Shown piece after piece: positions 34,189 to 44,695 of a DNA stretch of 64,000 nucleotides. The notes below the pieces were generated by a model. It saw only the letters and a list, made by a program, of their open reading frames with translations. It did no database searches and was not told the origin of the DNA. Source of the DNA: Alphaproteobacteria bacterium (lineage in GTDB: Bacteria > Pseudomonadota > Alphaproteobacteria > UBA8366); contig JANQKC010000035.1 in assembly GCA_028281325.1 (NCBI GenBank), positions 186,001 through 250,000 on the forward strand, in the 5' to 3' direction. The translations under genes and the position numbers were made by a program. Positions within the stretch are counted from its first letter, which is position 1. Each line of letters opens with the position of its first letter.

Positions 34189-35154
34189 ATGCGCATTCTG
34201 TTCATCACGTCGACGCGGGTCGGCGACGCCGTCTTGTCGACCGGTATTCTATCATACCTGATCGACCGCCATCCGGACGCGCGCGTCACCGTTGCGGTAG
34301 GCCCCGCGGCCGCGCCGATCTTTCATGCGATGCCGGGACTCGAGCGCCTGATCCCCATCACCAAACTTTCCTATGGCCGACATTGGTTCGATCTTTGGCG
34401 CCGGTGCATCCTGCGGCGATGGGATATCGTTGTCGATCTGCGCCGGTCCCTCATCGCCTGGATGCTGGTCGCCGGCAAACGGTATGTCGTGCCGAAATCC
34501 GAAGCACCGATGCACCGTGTCGAACTGCTCGCCGCGACGGTTGGGCTGCGCGACGCACCGCCATCGCCGCATCTGTGGACCGATCGTCGCCATGACGCCG
34601 CGGCCGCAGACATCATTCCGACCGAACGCCCCGTGTTGGCGTTGGCGCCGGCCGCCAACTGGCGCGGCAAACAATGGGCTGCCGATAGATTCGTGGCCTT
34701 GGCGGAGCGCCTGACCGCGCCCGACGGCCCTTTGCCCGGCGCACCGGTCGCCGTGTTCGCAGCGGCCGACGAGCGGGATCAGATCAACACCGTCCTGACA
34801 CAAATCCCGGCGGACCGGTTGATCGACACCGTCGGCGCAATCGACCTGCCGACCATCGCGGCCTGTTTGAAACGGTGCGCGCTGTTCATCGGAAACGATT
34901 CCGGCCTCATGCATATGGCCGCAGCGGGCGGCACCCCAACATTGGGACTGTTCGGCCCGAGCCGGCAGGAGCTTTATGCGCCATGGGGGACGCGCACCGC
35001 GTGGGTCCGGACACCGCAAAGCTTCGAGGACCTGACCGGCGCGCCCGGCTACGATCATCGGACGACGGGCAGCTTGATGGGCGGGTTAAGCGTCGAACAA
35101 GCGGAGGCTGCGGCCCGGTCGCTATGGCATGCGTCGCAGGGTGATGCGCCATGA
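34189..35154 (+). CDS. Glycosyltransferase family 9 (heptosyltransferase-like)
   Basis: 321 residues. The GT9 pattern is visible: an N-terminal MRILFITSTRVGDAVLSTG, and LAPAANWRGKQWAADRFVALAERL and FIGNDSGLMHMAAAGGTPTLGLFGPS in the C-terminal half, which bind the ADP-heptose donor in the family. It likely adds a heptose or related sugar to LPS core in the inner membrane-facing cytoplasm. It is first in a four-gene operon, overlapping the next gene by 4 nt. Confidence 0.92.
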   Translation: MRILFITSTRVGDAVLSTGILSYLIDRHPDARVTVAVGPAAAPIFHAMPGLERLIPITKLSYGRHWFDLWRRCILRRWDIVVDLRRSLIAWMLVAGKRYVVPKSEAPMHRVELLAATVGLRDAPPSPHLWTDRRHDAAAADIIPTERPVLALAPAANWRGKQWAADRFVALAERLTAPDGPLPGAPVAVFAAADERDQINTVLTQIPADRLIDTVGAIDLPTIAACLKRCALFIGNDSGLMHMAAAGGTPTLGLFGPSRQELYAPWGTRTAWVRTPQSFEDLTGAPGYDHRTTGSLMGGLSVEQAEAAARSLWHASQGDAP

Positions 35155-35915
35155 CCGAAACCGAATCCGTCCGGCTGTCCGCGCTGGTGGTCGCCCATAA
35201 CGAGGAAGCGCAGCTCGCGGATTGCCTCGACCGGTTGGCCTTCGCCGATGAGATCGTCGTGGTCCTGGACAAATGCACCGACGCGTCGAAGGATATCGCG
35301 TCGCGCTACACGCACCGCTTGATCGAAGGGGCATGGACGATCGAAGGCGAGCGCCGCAACACCGGCATCGATGCCTGCCGCGGCGACTGGATTCTTGAGG
35401 TCGACGCCGACGAACGCGTGCCCACCGACCTTGCGCGGGAAGTCCGCGCCACCGCCGAAGGCGACGCACAAGGCTACTTCCTCATCCCCTTCGACAACTA
35501 TGTCGGCGACCGGCGCGTCCGCTACGGCTGGGGCGCATCCTGGGGCGTGAGCGCAGCGCCACGTCTGTTCCGCAAAGGCTGCAAGCGATGGGGCGACCAA
35601 CGGATCCACCCCGCACTCGACCTGGCCGGACCGGAAGGGCGCCTCGAAAACCGGATGATCCACTATGTGGACCGCGATATCTCCGACATGATCAAACGGC
35701 TCGACCGCTACAGCACGGCAAAGGCAGCGGACCTTCGGGCGTCGGGAGACGTCGGCCGGTTCCGCAGCAACGTCCGCCGCATCTTCTCGCGCTTCTACAA
35801 ATGCTACATCGGCCGTAAGGGCTACCGTGAAGGCCGCTACGGTTTTTTAATCGCGCTTTTTGCTGGGATTTTTCCAATTCTGTCCTATCTAAAAGCGACG
35901 CTGGAGGACGATTGA
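35151..35915 (+). CDS. Glycosyltransferase family 2 (LPS core, WaaE-like)
   Basis: 254 residues. The N-terminal LSALVVAHNEEAQLADCLD and the DxD-like VDADERV near residue 80-87 are typical of GT2 with the short WaaE/KdtX arrangement. The C-terminal region contains a basic HYVDRDISDMIKRLDRYS segment and a hydrophobic tail (LIALFAGIFPILSYL). It should transfer a sugar to LPS core. It overlaps both neighbours by 4 nt, the signature of translational coupling. Confidence 0.9.
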   Translation: MTETESVRLSALVVAHNEEAQLADCLDRLAFADEIVVVLDKCTDASKDIASRYTHRLIEGAWTIEGERRNTGIDACRGDWILEVDADERVPTDLAREVRATAEGDAQGYFLIPFDNYVGDRRVRYGWGASWGVSAAPRLFRKGCKRWGDQRIHPALDLAGPEGRLENRMIHYVDRDISDMIKRLDRYSTAKAADLRASGDVGRFRSNVRRIFSRFYKCYIGRKGYREGRYGFLIALFAGIFPILSYLKATLEDD

Positions 35916-36937
35916 AACGCATAATGCAAGTGATGGCGGGCGCGGTGCATGGCGGCGCGGAAACCTTCTTCGAACGGCTTGTCCCGGCGCTGGCCCGGTC
36001 GGGTCTCGAACAGAAGGTCGTGATCCGCTCCAATGCGGCGCGGGCCGACATTTTGCGCAAAGCCGGCATCGAGCCCGTCGAGTTGCGCTTTGGCGGCTTG
36101 TTCGACTTCACGACCCGGCCTGCATTGCGAAACATCACCCGCGCGTTTCAACCGGATGTGCAATTGGCCTGGATGAACCGCGCCGCGCGTTTCTGCCGAC
36201 CGGAAGGCCACATCCTGGCCGGGCGGATGGGCGGTTACTATAGCCTTAAATATTACAAACACTGCCATCACCTGATCGGCAATACCGCCGACATCCGCGA
36301 CTATATCGTCCGCAGCGGCTGGCCGTCGCACAAGGCTTGGTATCTGCCGAACTTCGTCGACGCCACCCCTGCCGACCCGGTCGACCGCGCCACGCTCGCG
36401 ACCCCGGACGAGGCCCCCCTGATCGTCGCGCTTGGACGGCTTCACGCTAACAAGGCCTTCGATGTGCTGCTGGCCGCGCTGGCCGACATTCCCGACGCCA
36501 TTCTTTGGCTTGCCGGTTCCGGACCGCAGGACGACTTCCTTCGCAAGGAAGCGAAACGCCTCGGCGTCGACGGTCGGGTACGGTTTCTCGGATGGCGAAG
36601 CGATATCGCGGCCTTGATAAGCGCCGCGGACATCTTCGTCTGCCCGTCGCGGCACGAACCGCTCGGCAACGTCGTGCTCGAGGCCTGGGCGCACGGTAAA
36701 CCCATTATCGCGGCGGCGTCCGCCGGCCCGGCGGCCCTGATCGACGATGGGGTGACGGGCCTGCTTGTGCCGGTGGATAACGCGACGGGCCTTGCACGAT
36801 CGATCAAACGCGTGTTGGACTCCCCCGCGCTGGCCGGCGACCTCGCCGCGGCGGGACAGGCGGCGTTTCGCGCGAAATTTACGGAAAGCGCCGTTGTAGC
36901 CCAGTACATGGAATTCTTCGATCAGGTGACTGTCTAA
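35912..36937 (+). CDS. Glycosyltransferase family 1/4 (GT-B fold)
   Basis: 341 residues. TTG 35912 is used because GGAGG precedes it at the correct distance; ATG 35924 is too far from that site. The C-terminal Rossmann domain contains VALGRLHANKAFDVLLAALADI, GSGPQDDFLRKEAKRL and PSRHEPLGNVVLEAWAHGKP with the EX7E-like Glu residues that bind the nucleotide sugar. N-terminal HGGAETFFERLV is common in such enzymes. The gene overlaps the previous by 4 nt and the next by 1 nt. Confidence 0.92.
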   Translation: MKRIMQVMAGAVHGGAETFFERLVPALARSGLEQKVVIRSNAARADILRKAGIEPVELRFGGLFDFTTRPALRNITRAFQPDVQLAWMNRAARFCRPEGHILAGRMGGYYSLKYYKHCHHLIGNTADIRDYIVRSGWPSHKAWYLPNFVDATPADPVDRATLATPDEAPLIVALGRLHANKAFDVLLAALADIPDAILWLAGSGPQDDFLRKEAKRLGVDGRVRFLGWRSDIAALISAADIFVCPSRHEPLGNVVLEAWAHGKPIIAAASAGPAALIDDGVTGLLVPVDNATGLARSIKRVLDSPALAGDLAAAGQAAFRAKFTESAVVAQYMEFFDQVTV

Positions 36938-38700
36938 TGTGCGGCATCGCGGGATTGATGACATGCGATGGCAGCGCACCGGACCCGGCGCTGTTGGAAC
37001 GCCTGACCACATTGCTGCGGCACCGCGGTCCGGACGGCGACGGCATGCATGTGGCGGGGAACGTCGCGCTGGTGCAAACACGGCTTGCGATCATCGACCT
37101 CGAAACCGGCGATCAACCGCTCTACGAGCCCGGCGGCGCAGCGTTGGTCGCCAATGGCGAGATCTACAACTACGTCGAGCTTCGGCAGAAGATCACGACC
37201 GTCAACTTCACGACGAATTCGGATTGCGAACCGCCCCTGCATCTTTACCGGCGCGACGGGTTTCGGTTCGCCGAATCGCTGCGCGGCATGTACGCCATCG
37301 CAATCCACGATCCCGCCAAGGAAACACTGGTCCTGTCGCGCGACCCGTTCGGAATCAAACCGCTGTACTACGTGGAGGGCCCGGCTTGGTTCGCCTTTGC
37401 GTCGGAACCGCAAGCCTTGCTCGCAACGGCGCTGGCGCCGCGTGCGTTGGTGGCCGACCGGCGCAACGAATTGCTGCAACTGCAATTCACCTGCGGCCGG
37501 GACACGATATTCCAAGGCATCAAACGCGTCCTTCCCGGAGAAACCCTGATCGTTCGCAGCGGAAAGGTGGTCGAGCGGCACCGGATCGCCGCCTTGCCGG
37601 ATACCGTCCCGGAACCGGTCAGCGACATCGATACGGCGCTCGACCGGCTGGATCATGCCTTGTCGGACAGCATCATGGTCCATCAACGCGCGGATGTGCC
37701 ATACGGCCTCTTTCTATCGGGGGGCGTCGACTCCTCCGTCGTCCTTGCGGTGATGGCGCGGTTGAACGGCCGGCCGGTAGAGGCCTATACGGTCGGTTTT
37801 TCCGGAACCGGCGTTCCCGACGAACGCGACCATGCCCGTGCGTTGGCCGCGGCGGTGAACGCGCATCACGTCGAGATCGACTTCAGCGAGGACGATTTCT
37901 GGTCGCTGCTGCCGAGCGTCGTCGCCGATATCGACGATCCGGCGGCTGACTACGCGATCCTCCCCACCTGGAAACTGGCGAAGACCGCCGCGAAGGATTT
38001 GAAGGTGGTGCTGTCCGGCGAAGGCGGCGACGAACTGTTCGCCGGTTACGGCCGTTACCGGAGCCTGCTGCGGCCGTGGTGGATGGGCGGACGCGGCATT
38101 CGGGCGAAAGGCGCGTTCGACGGTCTTGGCGTGCTGCGCGAGGACGGCACCCGTTGGCGCGACGGCGTAACGGCGGCCGAAGCGACCGGATCGTTGCCCG
38201 GGCGAACCCGGCTCCAGGTCGCCCAGGCGACGGACTGCACCGATTGGCTGCCGAACGACCTTCTCATCAAGCTCGATCGCTGCCTGATGGCGCACGGGGT
38301 GGAAGGCCGCACGCCGTTGCTGGACCCGGTCGTGGCGGAACTCGCCTTCGCCTTGCCGGACGACCTGAAGGTGCGCGACGGTGTCGGGAAATGGCTTGTG
38401 CGTCGCTGGCTCGAACGCGTCATGCCGGAGGCGAAACCGTTTGAGAAGAAGCGCGGCTTTACAGTCCCGGTCGGCGAATGGATCCACCGCCAGGGGCAGA
38501 GACTGGGCGAGATGGTCGCCGCTCAGCCCTCCGTGGAAGAGATTGCCCGTCCCGATGCCGTGAAGCGACTGTTCGCGGCCAACACCAAACGCGCCGGCTT
38601 CGCGGCCTGGACACTGTTGTTCTACGCGCTGTGGCATCGTCGTCATGTCGAAGGCGTGACCGACGACGGCGATGTCTTCGACGTCCTTACATCGGCCTGA
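36937..38700 (+). CDS. Asparagine synthase-like amidotransferase (glutamine-hydrolysing)
   Basis: 587 residues. The N-terminal glutaminase domain begins with the nucleophile Cys2 (MCGIAGLM) and includes RHRGPDGDG, NGEIYNY and DPFGIKPLYY. The synthetase domain has the PP-loop FLSGGVDSSVV. The gene is last in a glycosyltransferase operon, starting 1 nt inside the previous stop. In such settings this family often amidates a sugar uronic acid or glycan carboxylate rather than making free asparagine. The distinction cannot be made from sequence here. A hairpin GACGCC-TGCC-GGCGTC follows the stop. Confidence 0.9.
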   Translation: MCGIAGLMTCDGSAPDPALLERLTTLLRHRGPDGDGMHVAGNVALVQTRLAIIDLETGDQPLYEPGGAALVANGEIYNYVELRQKITTVNFTTNSDCEPPLHLYRRDGFRFAESLRGMYAIAIHDPAKETLVLSRDPFGIKPLYYVEGPAWFAFASEPQALLATALAPRALVADRRNELLQLQFTCGRDTIFQGIKRVLPGETLIVRSGKVVERHRIAALPDTVPEPVSDIDTALDRLDHALSDSIMVHQRADVPYGLFLSGGVDSSVVLAVMARLNGRPVEAYTVGFSGTGVPDERDHARALAAAVNAHHVEIDFSEDDFWSLLPSVVADIDDPAADYAILPTWKLAKTAAKDLKVVLSGEGGDELFAGYGRYRSLLRPWWMGGRGIRAKGAFDGLGVLREDGTRWRDGVTAAEATGSLPGRTRLQVAQATDCTDWLPNDLLIKLDRCLMAHGVEGRTPLLDPVVAELAFALPDDLKVRDGVGKWLVRRWLERVMPEAKPFEKKRGFTVPVGEWIHRQGQRLGEMVAAQPSVEEIARPDAVKRLFAANTKRAGFAAWTLLFYALWHRRHVEGVTDDGDVFDVLTSA

Positions 38701-38726
38701 TCACGACGATGACGCCTGCCGGCGTC

Positions 38727-39725
38727 CTACACGAGCGACGCGTCGGCCTCCGCACGGGCGGCGGCGATCCGCGAGCGTACGCGCGTGGCGTAATTGGTGA
38801 CCATGTTTTCAATGTCTTCGGCCGGTTGCTGATATCTGAGGTCCGGATTCGTGCTGACCAAAATAGATTGGGATAGCGGACGCAACAGGTCGACCTGTTT
38901 GTGATCGGCTTTCTTGGGTTGGCGGTATACTTCGCGTGCAACCTTGATCATCGATTCGCACAACCCTTTGAGTTGTTCGAACTCGGTATACCGCACCCGT
39001 ATGACGATATCTTCGGCGCAGGCGATAATGCGGCCGACATGCTTTTTCGCGCATTGATCCACGTTCCCCGAGGCATACGCCCGGATCAGCATTTCGACTT
39101 GGCAAGCCAACTGCAGCGACGCCTGCTGTAAACGGCTTGCGTTGATTTGCCGAAGGGTCGATTCGATGTGGTCGCTCAGCGCATCTTCGTCGATCGGAGT
39201 TCCCGAGACCTTATCACGCAACGTATTGGGCACTTCAAACGAGTTGATGTCGTTCGGCGATCCCCTTTCCCGTCGATCCGGTCCGATATAGTCGGCAGTG
39301 ACCACGAACGGTTTTCGCTCGGCAATCAAGGCATCGATGCGGGAAAACAACTGTGCCGGCGCCAGCGGTTTTGCCAGGATCAGGTCGACACCGCTATTGA
39401 CCGCCTCGTCGATTAAGATGCCGTCGGAATCCCAAACCGTCAGTATGATGGGAACAAAGGGGTTGCGGCCCAGTTGCCCGTTTCGAACCTCGCGAACCAG
39501 TTCGATCGAGTCGCCATCCGGCATTTCCGAACCGAGGATGATCAGATCCGGCACCGCCCCGGTCAACAAATCACGCAACATCGACAACCGCCTGAGGGCG
39601 CGAACATCCCCAAACCCTTCCGTCGATAGCGCGTTGCTGATCGCCTGCCGAATATGCATATCGCAATCCGCCATAAGGACCGTTACGGAGGCCCTGCAAC
39701 GCTGTTCCTTTACGGTCCTAACCAC
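38727..39725 (-). CDS. Two-domain protein with degenerate response-regulator receiver
   Basis: 332 residues. GTG 39725 is taken as start, with GGGAG 9 nt upstream; later starts would cut the first beta strand. Residues 13-130 align with a receiver domain: VLMADCD at the acidic pocket, TVWDSD after strand 4 and LAKPLAP with the conserved Lys. The position of the phospho-accepting Asp is Gly65 in DLIILGSEMPDGD, so phosphorylation is not expected. The C-terminal 190 residues are helical and polar with no recognised DNA-binding motif. It may be a signalling adaptor. The flanking gene is ppdK, on the same strand. Confidence 0.8.
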   Translation of the reverse strand: MVRTVKEQRCRASVTVLMADCDMHIRQAISNALSTEGFGDVRALRRLSMLRDLLTGAVPDLIILGSEMPDGDSIELVREVRNGQLGRNPFVPIILTVWDSDGILIDEAVNSGVDLILAKPLAPAQLFSRIDALIAERKPFVVTADYIGPDRRERGSPNDINSFEVPNTLRDKVSGTPIDEDALSDHIESTLRQINASRLQQASLQLACQVEMLIRAYASGNVDQCAKKHVGRIIACAEDIVIRVRYTEFEQLKGLCESMIKVAREVYRQPKKADHKQVDLLRPLSQSILVSTNPDLRYQQPAEDIENMVTNYATRVRSRIAAARAEADASLV

Positions 39726-39929
39726 AACGCCACTCCCGGTTATTCAAAACCCGCCGCGGCGCTTATTTTTCTTAAAAGTATAGCAAATTCAATTTATTGT
39801 CCGATCGCCGCAGGAACGACCATTGGACTAGAACACGCTATTGCCAACAGTGACCGCCGTCACACAAGGGCTGTGGCCGAGACGAACGGCAGCGGTGCAT
39901 TTCACGCGTGTATATCGGCCGATCCGGCT

Positions 39930-42602
39930 TTATTCGGGATCGGTATCCAAAATCGCCGCCTGGGCCGCCGCCAACCGGGCGATGGGAATCCGGAAGGGCG
40001 AACAGGACACATAGTCGAGACCGACCCGATGGCAGAACCGGACCGATGCCGGATCGCCGCCATGCTCGCCGCAGATACCGAGTTTCAGATCGGCGCGGGC
40101 GGCCCGGCCGCGTTCGGTGCCCAATCGGACAAGCTCACCGACGCCGTCTTCATCGATCGACACGAACGGGTCGTGCTCGAATATGCCCTGGCGCTCGTAG
40201 ACCTGCATGAAGCTTCCGGAGTCGTCGCGGCTCAAGCCGAAAGCGGTCTGCGTCAGGTCGTTGGTGCCGTAACTGAAGAATTCCGCCACCTCTGCAATCT
40301 CGCCGGCGCGGAGAATGGCGCGCGGCAGTTCGATCATCGTACCGACCAGGTAGTCCGGCTCTGCGCCCTTCTCCGACGCGACGGTTTCGGCGACACGATC
40401 GATCACCGCTTTCAGGATTTCCAGTTCCTTGCGGGTTGCGATCAAAGGCACCATGATTTCGAGTTGCACCGTTTCACCAAGCTCGGCCTGCACTTCGAGC
40501 GCCGCCTCGAACATCGCCCGCGCCTGCATTTCCGGAATTTCGGGATAGCTGATCGCCAGCCGGCATCCGCGATGCCCCAACATCGGGTTTGCCTCGGCCA
40601 ATTGCAGGGCGCGCTGGCGCACTTTCTCGACACTGATGCCCGCCGCCTTGGCGACTTCCGCCATCTCGTTCTCGCCTTTCGGCAGAAATTCATGCAGCGG
40701 CGGGTCGAGCAGCCGGATCGTCACCGGCAAGCCTTTCATGATGCGGAAAATCTCGACGAAATCACCGCGCTGCATCGGCAGGATCTTTTCCAGCGCCGCC
40801 CGCCGCGCCGCTTCGTCTTCCCCGACGATCATCTGGCGCATAGCGACGATACGGTCCAACTCGAAAAACATATGTTCGGTTCGGCACAATCCGACCCCAC
40901 CGGCGCCGAACTCGCGCGCCAAGCGGCACTCTTCCGGCGTGTCCGCGTTGGTCCGCACGCCGATCTTCCGCGCGGCATCCGCCCATCCCATCACCCGCGT
41001 GAAATCGCCCGACAACTCCGGCTGAATGGTCGGCACGACACCCAGCATGACTTCGCCGGTGCCGCCGTCGATCGTGATTTCGTCGCCTTCGCCAATGGAG
41101 ATGTTGCCGACAAACATGGACTTCTTGCGGTAATCGACCTGCAGTTCACCGGCGCCCGCGACGCAGGATCGCCCCATGCCACGGGCCACCACGGCCGCAT
41201 GACTGGTCATGCCGCCGCGCGTGGTCAGAATGCCCTGCGCCGCATGCATGCCGTGAATGTCCTCGGGACTGGTCTCGATGCGCACCAGGATGACCTTCTC
41301 GCCGTCGATCGCCATCCGCTCGGCATCGTCGGCATTGAAGACGACCTTACCCGACGCAGCGCCCGGCGACGCCGGCAACCCCCGTGCAACGACCGTCTTG
41401 TTCGCATCCGGGTCAAGCGTCGGATGCAACAGTTGATCCAGCGACGCGGGTTCGATCCGCGTCACCGCGGTGCGTTCGTCGATCAATCCACCGTCGACCA
41501 TATCGACGGCGATCTTCAGTGCAGCCGCGGCGGTCCGTTTGCCGGCGCGGGTCTGCAGCATGTAGAGCGTGCCTTGCTGGACGGTGAACTCGATGTCCTG
41601 CATATCGCGATAATGCGTTTCGAGGCGTTCGCGCACGTCCATGAGCTGCCCGAAAACCTCCGGCATGACCTCTTCCATCGACGGGAGGTCCGAGTTGTTC
41701 GCCTTGCGCCCTTCGATCGTAAGATGCTGCGGCGTCCGGATGCCCGCCACCACGTCTTCGCCCTGCGCGTTCACGAGGTACTCGCCGTAGAAACGGTTGT
41801 CGCCGGTCGAAGGGTCCCGCGTGAAGGCAACGCCGGTGGCGCAATCCTCGCCCATGTTGCCGAACACCATCGCCTGAACATTGACGGCCGTCCCCCAATC
41901 CTCCGGGATATCGTGCAGCCGCCGGTAGGTCACCGCGCGGGGGATCATCCAACTCTCGAAGACCGCGCCGATCGCGCCCCAAAGCTGTTCCTGCGAGTCC
42001 TGCGGGAACGGCCGTCCCAGGTCGTCCTCCACGCATTTCTTGTAGGAGTCGACAAGCGCCTTGAGATCATCCGCGGTCAATTCGGTATCGAGGGTAACGC
42101 CCCGCTCTTCCTTCAGCAGTTCCAGCAGGTCCTCGAAATTGTAGTGGTCGACGCCCAGCACCACGTCGCTGTACATCTGGATGAAACGGCGATAGCTGTC
42201 ATAGGCGAAGCGTGCGTCCTTGCTCCGCGTCGCCAGCCCTTCGACCGTTTCGTCGTTCAGTCCAAGATTGAGAACCGTGTCCATCATGCCGGGCATGGAA
42301 ACACGGGCGCCGGACCGCACCGAAACCAGCAGCGGGTTCGCCGCATCCCCGAACTTGGCGCCGACCTGATCTTCGATCGCGGCAACGGCGGCGGCGACCT
42401 CATCCTTCAACGTGGCCGGATAATCCTTGCCGTTCGAATAAAAATGCGTGCAGACCTCAGTGGTGATGCTGAACCCCGGCGGCACCGGCAGGCCGAGATT
42501 CGACATTTCCGCCAGATTGGCGCCCTTGCCGCCCAGAAGGTTCCGCATGTCGGTGCTGCCTTCGGCGGCACCATTCCCAAAGCCGTAGACCCACTTCGTC
42601 AT
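39930..42602 (-). CDS. ppdK: Pyruvate, phosphate dikinase
   Basis: 890 residues, the typical bacterial length. Diagnostic segments are KWVYGFGNGAAEG at the N-terminus, GGKGANLAEM in the nucleotide-binding part, the phospho-His loop TRGGMTSHAAVVARG, and the PEP-binding TIM-barrel domain ending in GICGEHGGDP. The enzyme interconverts pyruvate, ATP and phosphate with PEP, AMP and PPi. The gene follows glyS after 8 nt; this glyQ-glyS-ppdK order is conserved in many alphaproteobacteria. Confidence 0.97.
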   Translation of the reverse strand: MTKWVYGFGNGAAEGSTDMRNLLGGKGANLAEMSNLGLPVPPGFSITTEVCTHFYSNGKDYPATLKDEVAAAVAAIEDQVGAKFGDAANPLLVSVRSGARVSMPGMMDTVLNLGLNDETVEGLATRSKDARFAYDSYRRFIQMYSDVVLGVDHYNFEDLLELLKEERGVTLDTELTADDLKALVDSYKKCVEDDLGRPFPQDSQEQLWGAIGAVFESWMIPRAVTYRRLHDIPEDWGTAVNVQAMVFGNMGEDCATGVAFTRDPSTGDNRFYGEYLVNAQGEDVVAGIRTPQHLTIEGRKANNSDLPSMEEVMPEVFGQLMDVRERLETHYRDMQDIEFTVQQGTLYMLQTRAGKRTAAAALKIAVDMVDGGLIDERTAVTRIEPASLDQLLHPTLDPDANKTVVARGLPASPGAASGKVVFNADDAERMAIDGEKVILVRIETSPEDIHGMHAAQGILTTRGGMTSHAAVVARGMGRSCVAGAGELQVDYRKKSMFVGNISIGEGDEITIDGGTGEVMLGVVPTIQPELSGDFTRVMGWADAARKIGVRTNADTPEECRLAREFGAGGVGLCRTEHMFFELDRIVAMRQMIVGEDEAARRAALEKILPMQRGDFVEIFRIMKGLPVTIRLLDPPLHEFLPKGENEMAEVAKAAGISVEKVRQRALQLAEANPMLGHRGCRLAISYPEIPEMQARAMFEAALEVQAELGETVQLEIMVPLIATRKELEILKAVIDRVAETVASEKGAEPDYLVGTMIELPRAILRAGEIAEVAEFFSYGTNDLTQTAFGLSRDDSGSFMQVYERQGIFEHDPFVSIDEDGVGELVRLGTERGRAARADLKLGICGEHGGDPASVRFCHRVGLDYVSCSPFRIPIARLAAAQAAILDTDPE

Positions 42603-42610
42603 CGCCGCGA

Positions 42611-44695
42611 TTATCCCTCTATCTTTGAGAAATCGGCCACGTGATGCAGCGTGTTGCCGATCTCGGACAGGATACGCAGGCGGTTCACCCGAACATCCGC
42701 GTCCTCGGTATTAACCGTAACCTGGTCAAAAAATGCATCGACCGGTGCCCGCAACGCCGCCATCGCAGTCATGGCCCCGGCAAAATCCTCAGCTTCCAGC
42801 GCGGCATTGGCCGCCGCCGAGGCCTTCTCTAAAGCCTTATATAATGTCTCTTCCTCGTCCTGGGTGAACACTTTCGGATTAGCGCCGCCGTTGTAGCTTT
42901 TCTTGTCTTTCTTCTCTTCGATCCTGACGATATTCGCCGCCCGCTTATAGGCAACCAATAGGTTCGACCCGTCCTCGGTGCCCAGAAACCCGCCGAGCGC
43001 CTCCACCCGCGCGAGCAGGCGTACCAAGTCGTCCTCCCCGCCGAGCGCGAACACAGCCGAGATCAGGTCGTGCCGAACGCCTTGCTCGCGCAAATGGACC
43101 TTCAGCCGGTCGGCGAAGAAATCGAGGAGGTCGGTCAACACCTCGTCCCCGGCAGCGTCCTTGATCGCGGCCGCGTTATCGCGGGCCGCTTCAAACGCCG
43201 GCCGAAGCGGCAACCGGGCCTCGTTCTCAACCAGCAACCGAATGACGCCGAGCGCCGCGCGGCGCAACGCGAACGGATCGCGCGATCCGGTCGGCTTCTC
43301 GCCGATCAGCCAAAACGACACCAGGGTGTCGATCTTATCGGCCAATGCCAGCGCAACGGAAAGCGGCGCCGTCGGGCAATGATCGTTCGGCCCTTGCGGC
43401 GCGTAGTGCTCGGCGATCGCCTCGGCGACATCGTCGTGCTCGCCGTCGTGACGCGCGTAGTACCGTCCGATGATCCCTTGCAGGTCGGGGAACTCACCGA
43501 CCATCCCGGTCACCAGGTCCGCCTTGCAGAGGCGCGCGGCCGAACGCACGCGGTCCTTGTCGGTTCCGGGAATCCAGTCCGCCAGATCGGACGCCAGCGC
43601 CTGCACCCGGTCGACCTTCTCGTCCAACGTGCCGAGCTTCGCGTGGAAGACGATATCCTTCAGCGCCGGCGCGCGGCTGGCCAAACTGTGCCGGCGATCC
43701 TGATCCCAGAAGAATTTGGCGTCCGCGAGCCGCGCCCGCAAGACGCGCTCGTTGCCGGCGACGATCCGCGCGCCGCCATCCGCCGTCTCCATGTTTGCGA
43801 CGACGCCGAAGCGCGGCGCAAGCGCCCCGTCCGACGACAGCAGGGAGAAGTACTTCTGATGCGCCCGCATCGACGACGTCAGAACCTCATCGGGCAGTTC
43901 CATGAACTGCCGGTCGATATCCCCGGTCAACACCACCGGCCACTCGACCAATCCCGCGACTTCGTCCAACAACGCCGGATCGTTCCGGACGGTCAGCCCC
44001 TCGGCCTCGGCCAGTTGCGTCAAACCGCGCTCGATCATGGCGCGCCGCTCTTGCCGATCCAATATGACCTTGGCGGCCGTGAGTTTCGATTTATAGTCGG
44101 CGACCCCGGTCACCGAAAACCGATCCGGCGCCATGAATCGATGGCCGCAGGTCTGGTCGGTGAAGGCCAGCGTCTCGCCCTGCATGTCAAATTGCCCGTC
44201 CAGCCGCTTGCCGTCGAACACCGCCAGCACCGAGTGCAACGGCCGCACCCACCGGAAACCGTTGCCCGCCCACCGCATCGACTTCGCCCAGTTGAGCGCA
44301 TGGATCGCATCGGAGATCAGGCCCGGCAATACCGCCGTCGTGGCCTCGCCCTTCTTCTCGGTCACGATGAACAGGAAGGTGCCTTTCTCGGTCTCGCGGG
44401 TCTCGCACTCATCAACCGACGTCAGCCCGGCGCTGCCAAGGAACCCGGCAATCGCTTTTTCCGGCGCATCCACACGCGGGCCGCGGCGCTCCTCGTTCAG
44501 GTCCGGCTGCTTGTCCGGCAAACCGTCGACCGCCAGCGCCAATCGGCGCGGCGTGGCATAGGCCTCGGCGTTCTCACAGGTCAGGCCAGCAGCTTTCAAG
44601 CCTACCATCACATGATGCCTCAAGTCGTCCGCCGCACGCGCCTGCATGCGCGCGGGAATCTCCTCCGACAGCAATTCGAGCAAAAGATCGGGCAT
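42611..44695 (-). CDS. glyS: Glycyl-tRNA synthetase beta subunit
   Basis: 694 residues starting at ATG 44695 ([18 protein letters not shown]), the characteristic N-terminus. The start overlaps the glyQ stop by 1 nt (TGATG). The beta chain recognises tRNA-Gly and works with the alpha chain in an alpha2beta2 enzyme. The C-terminal tRNA-binding part includes [20 protein letters not shown]. Length and order match those of other alphaproteobacterial glyS genes. Confidence 0.97.
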   Translation of the reverse strand: MPDLLLELLSEEIPARMQARAADDLRHHVMVGLKAAGLTCENAEAYATPRRLALAVDGLPDKQPDLNEERRGPRVDAPEKAIAGFLGSAGLTSVDECETRETEKGTFLFIVTEKKGEATTAVLPGLISDAIHALNWAKSMRWAGNGFRWVRPLHSVLAVFDGKRLDGQFDMQGETLAFTDQTCGHRFMAPDRFSVTGVADYKSKLTAAKVILDRQERRAMIERGLTQLAEAEGLTVRNDPALLDEVAGLVEWPVVLTGDIDRQFMELPDEVLTSSMRAHQKYFSLLSSDGALAPRFGVVANMETADGGARIVAGNERVLRARLADAKFFWDQDRRHSLASRAPALKDIVFHAKLGTLDEKVDRVQALASDLADWIPGTDKDRVRSAARLCKADLVTGMVGEFPDLQGIIGRYYARHDGEHDDVAEAIAEHYAPQGPNDHCPTAPLSVALALADKIDTLVSFWLIGEKPTGSRDPFALRRAALGVIRLLVENEARLPLRPAFEAARDNAAAIKDAAGDEVLTDLLDFFADRLKVHLREQGVRHDLISAVFALGGEDDLVRLLARVEALGGFLGTEDGSNLLVAYKRAANIVRIEEKKDKKSYNGGANPKVFTQDEEETLYKALEKASAAANAALEAEDFAGAMTAMAALRAPVDAFFDQVTVNTEDADVRVNRLRILSEIGNTLHHVADFSKIEG

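Noticed and set aside
39825-39855. GG-N10-GC pattern resembling a sigma54 promoter upstream of the receiver-like gene
   Set aside because: It has no TTGC element and points along the plus strand, where no gene follows.
39654-42644. 996-codon plus-strand frame opposite ppdK
   Set aside because: Antisense shadow of ppdK with no recognisable domain, though very long.
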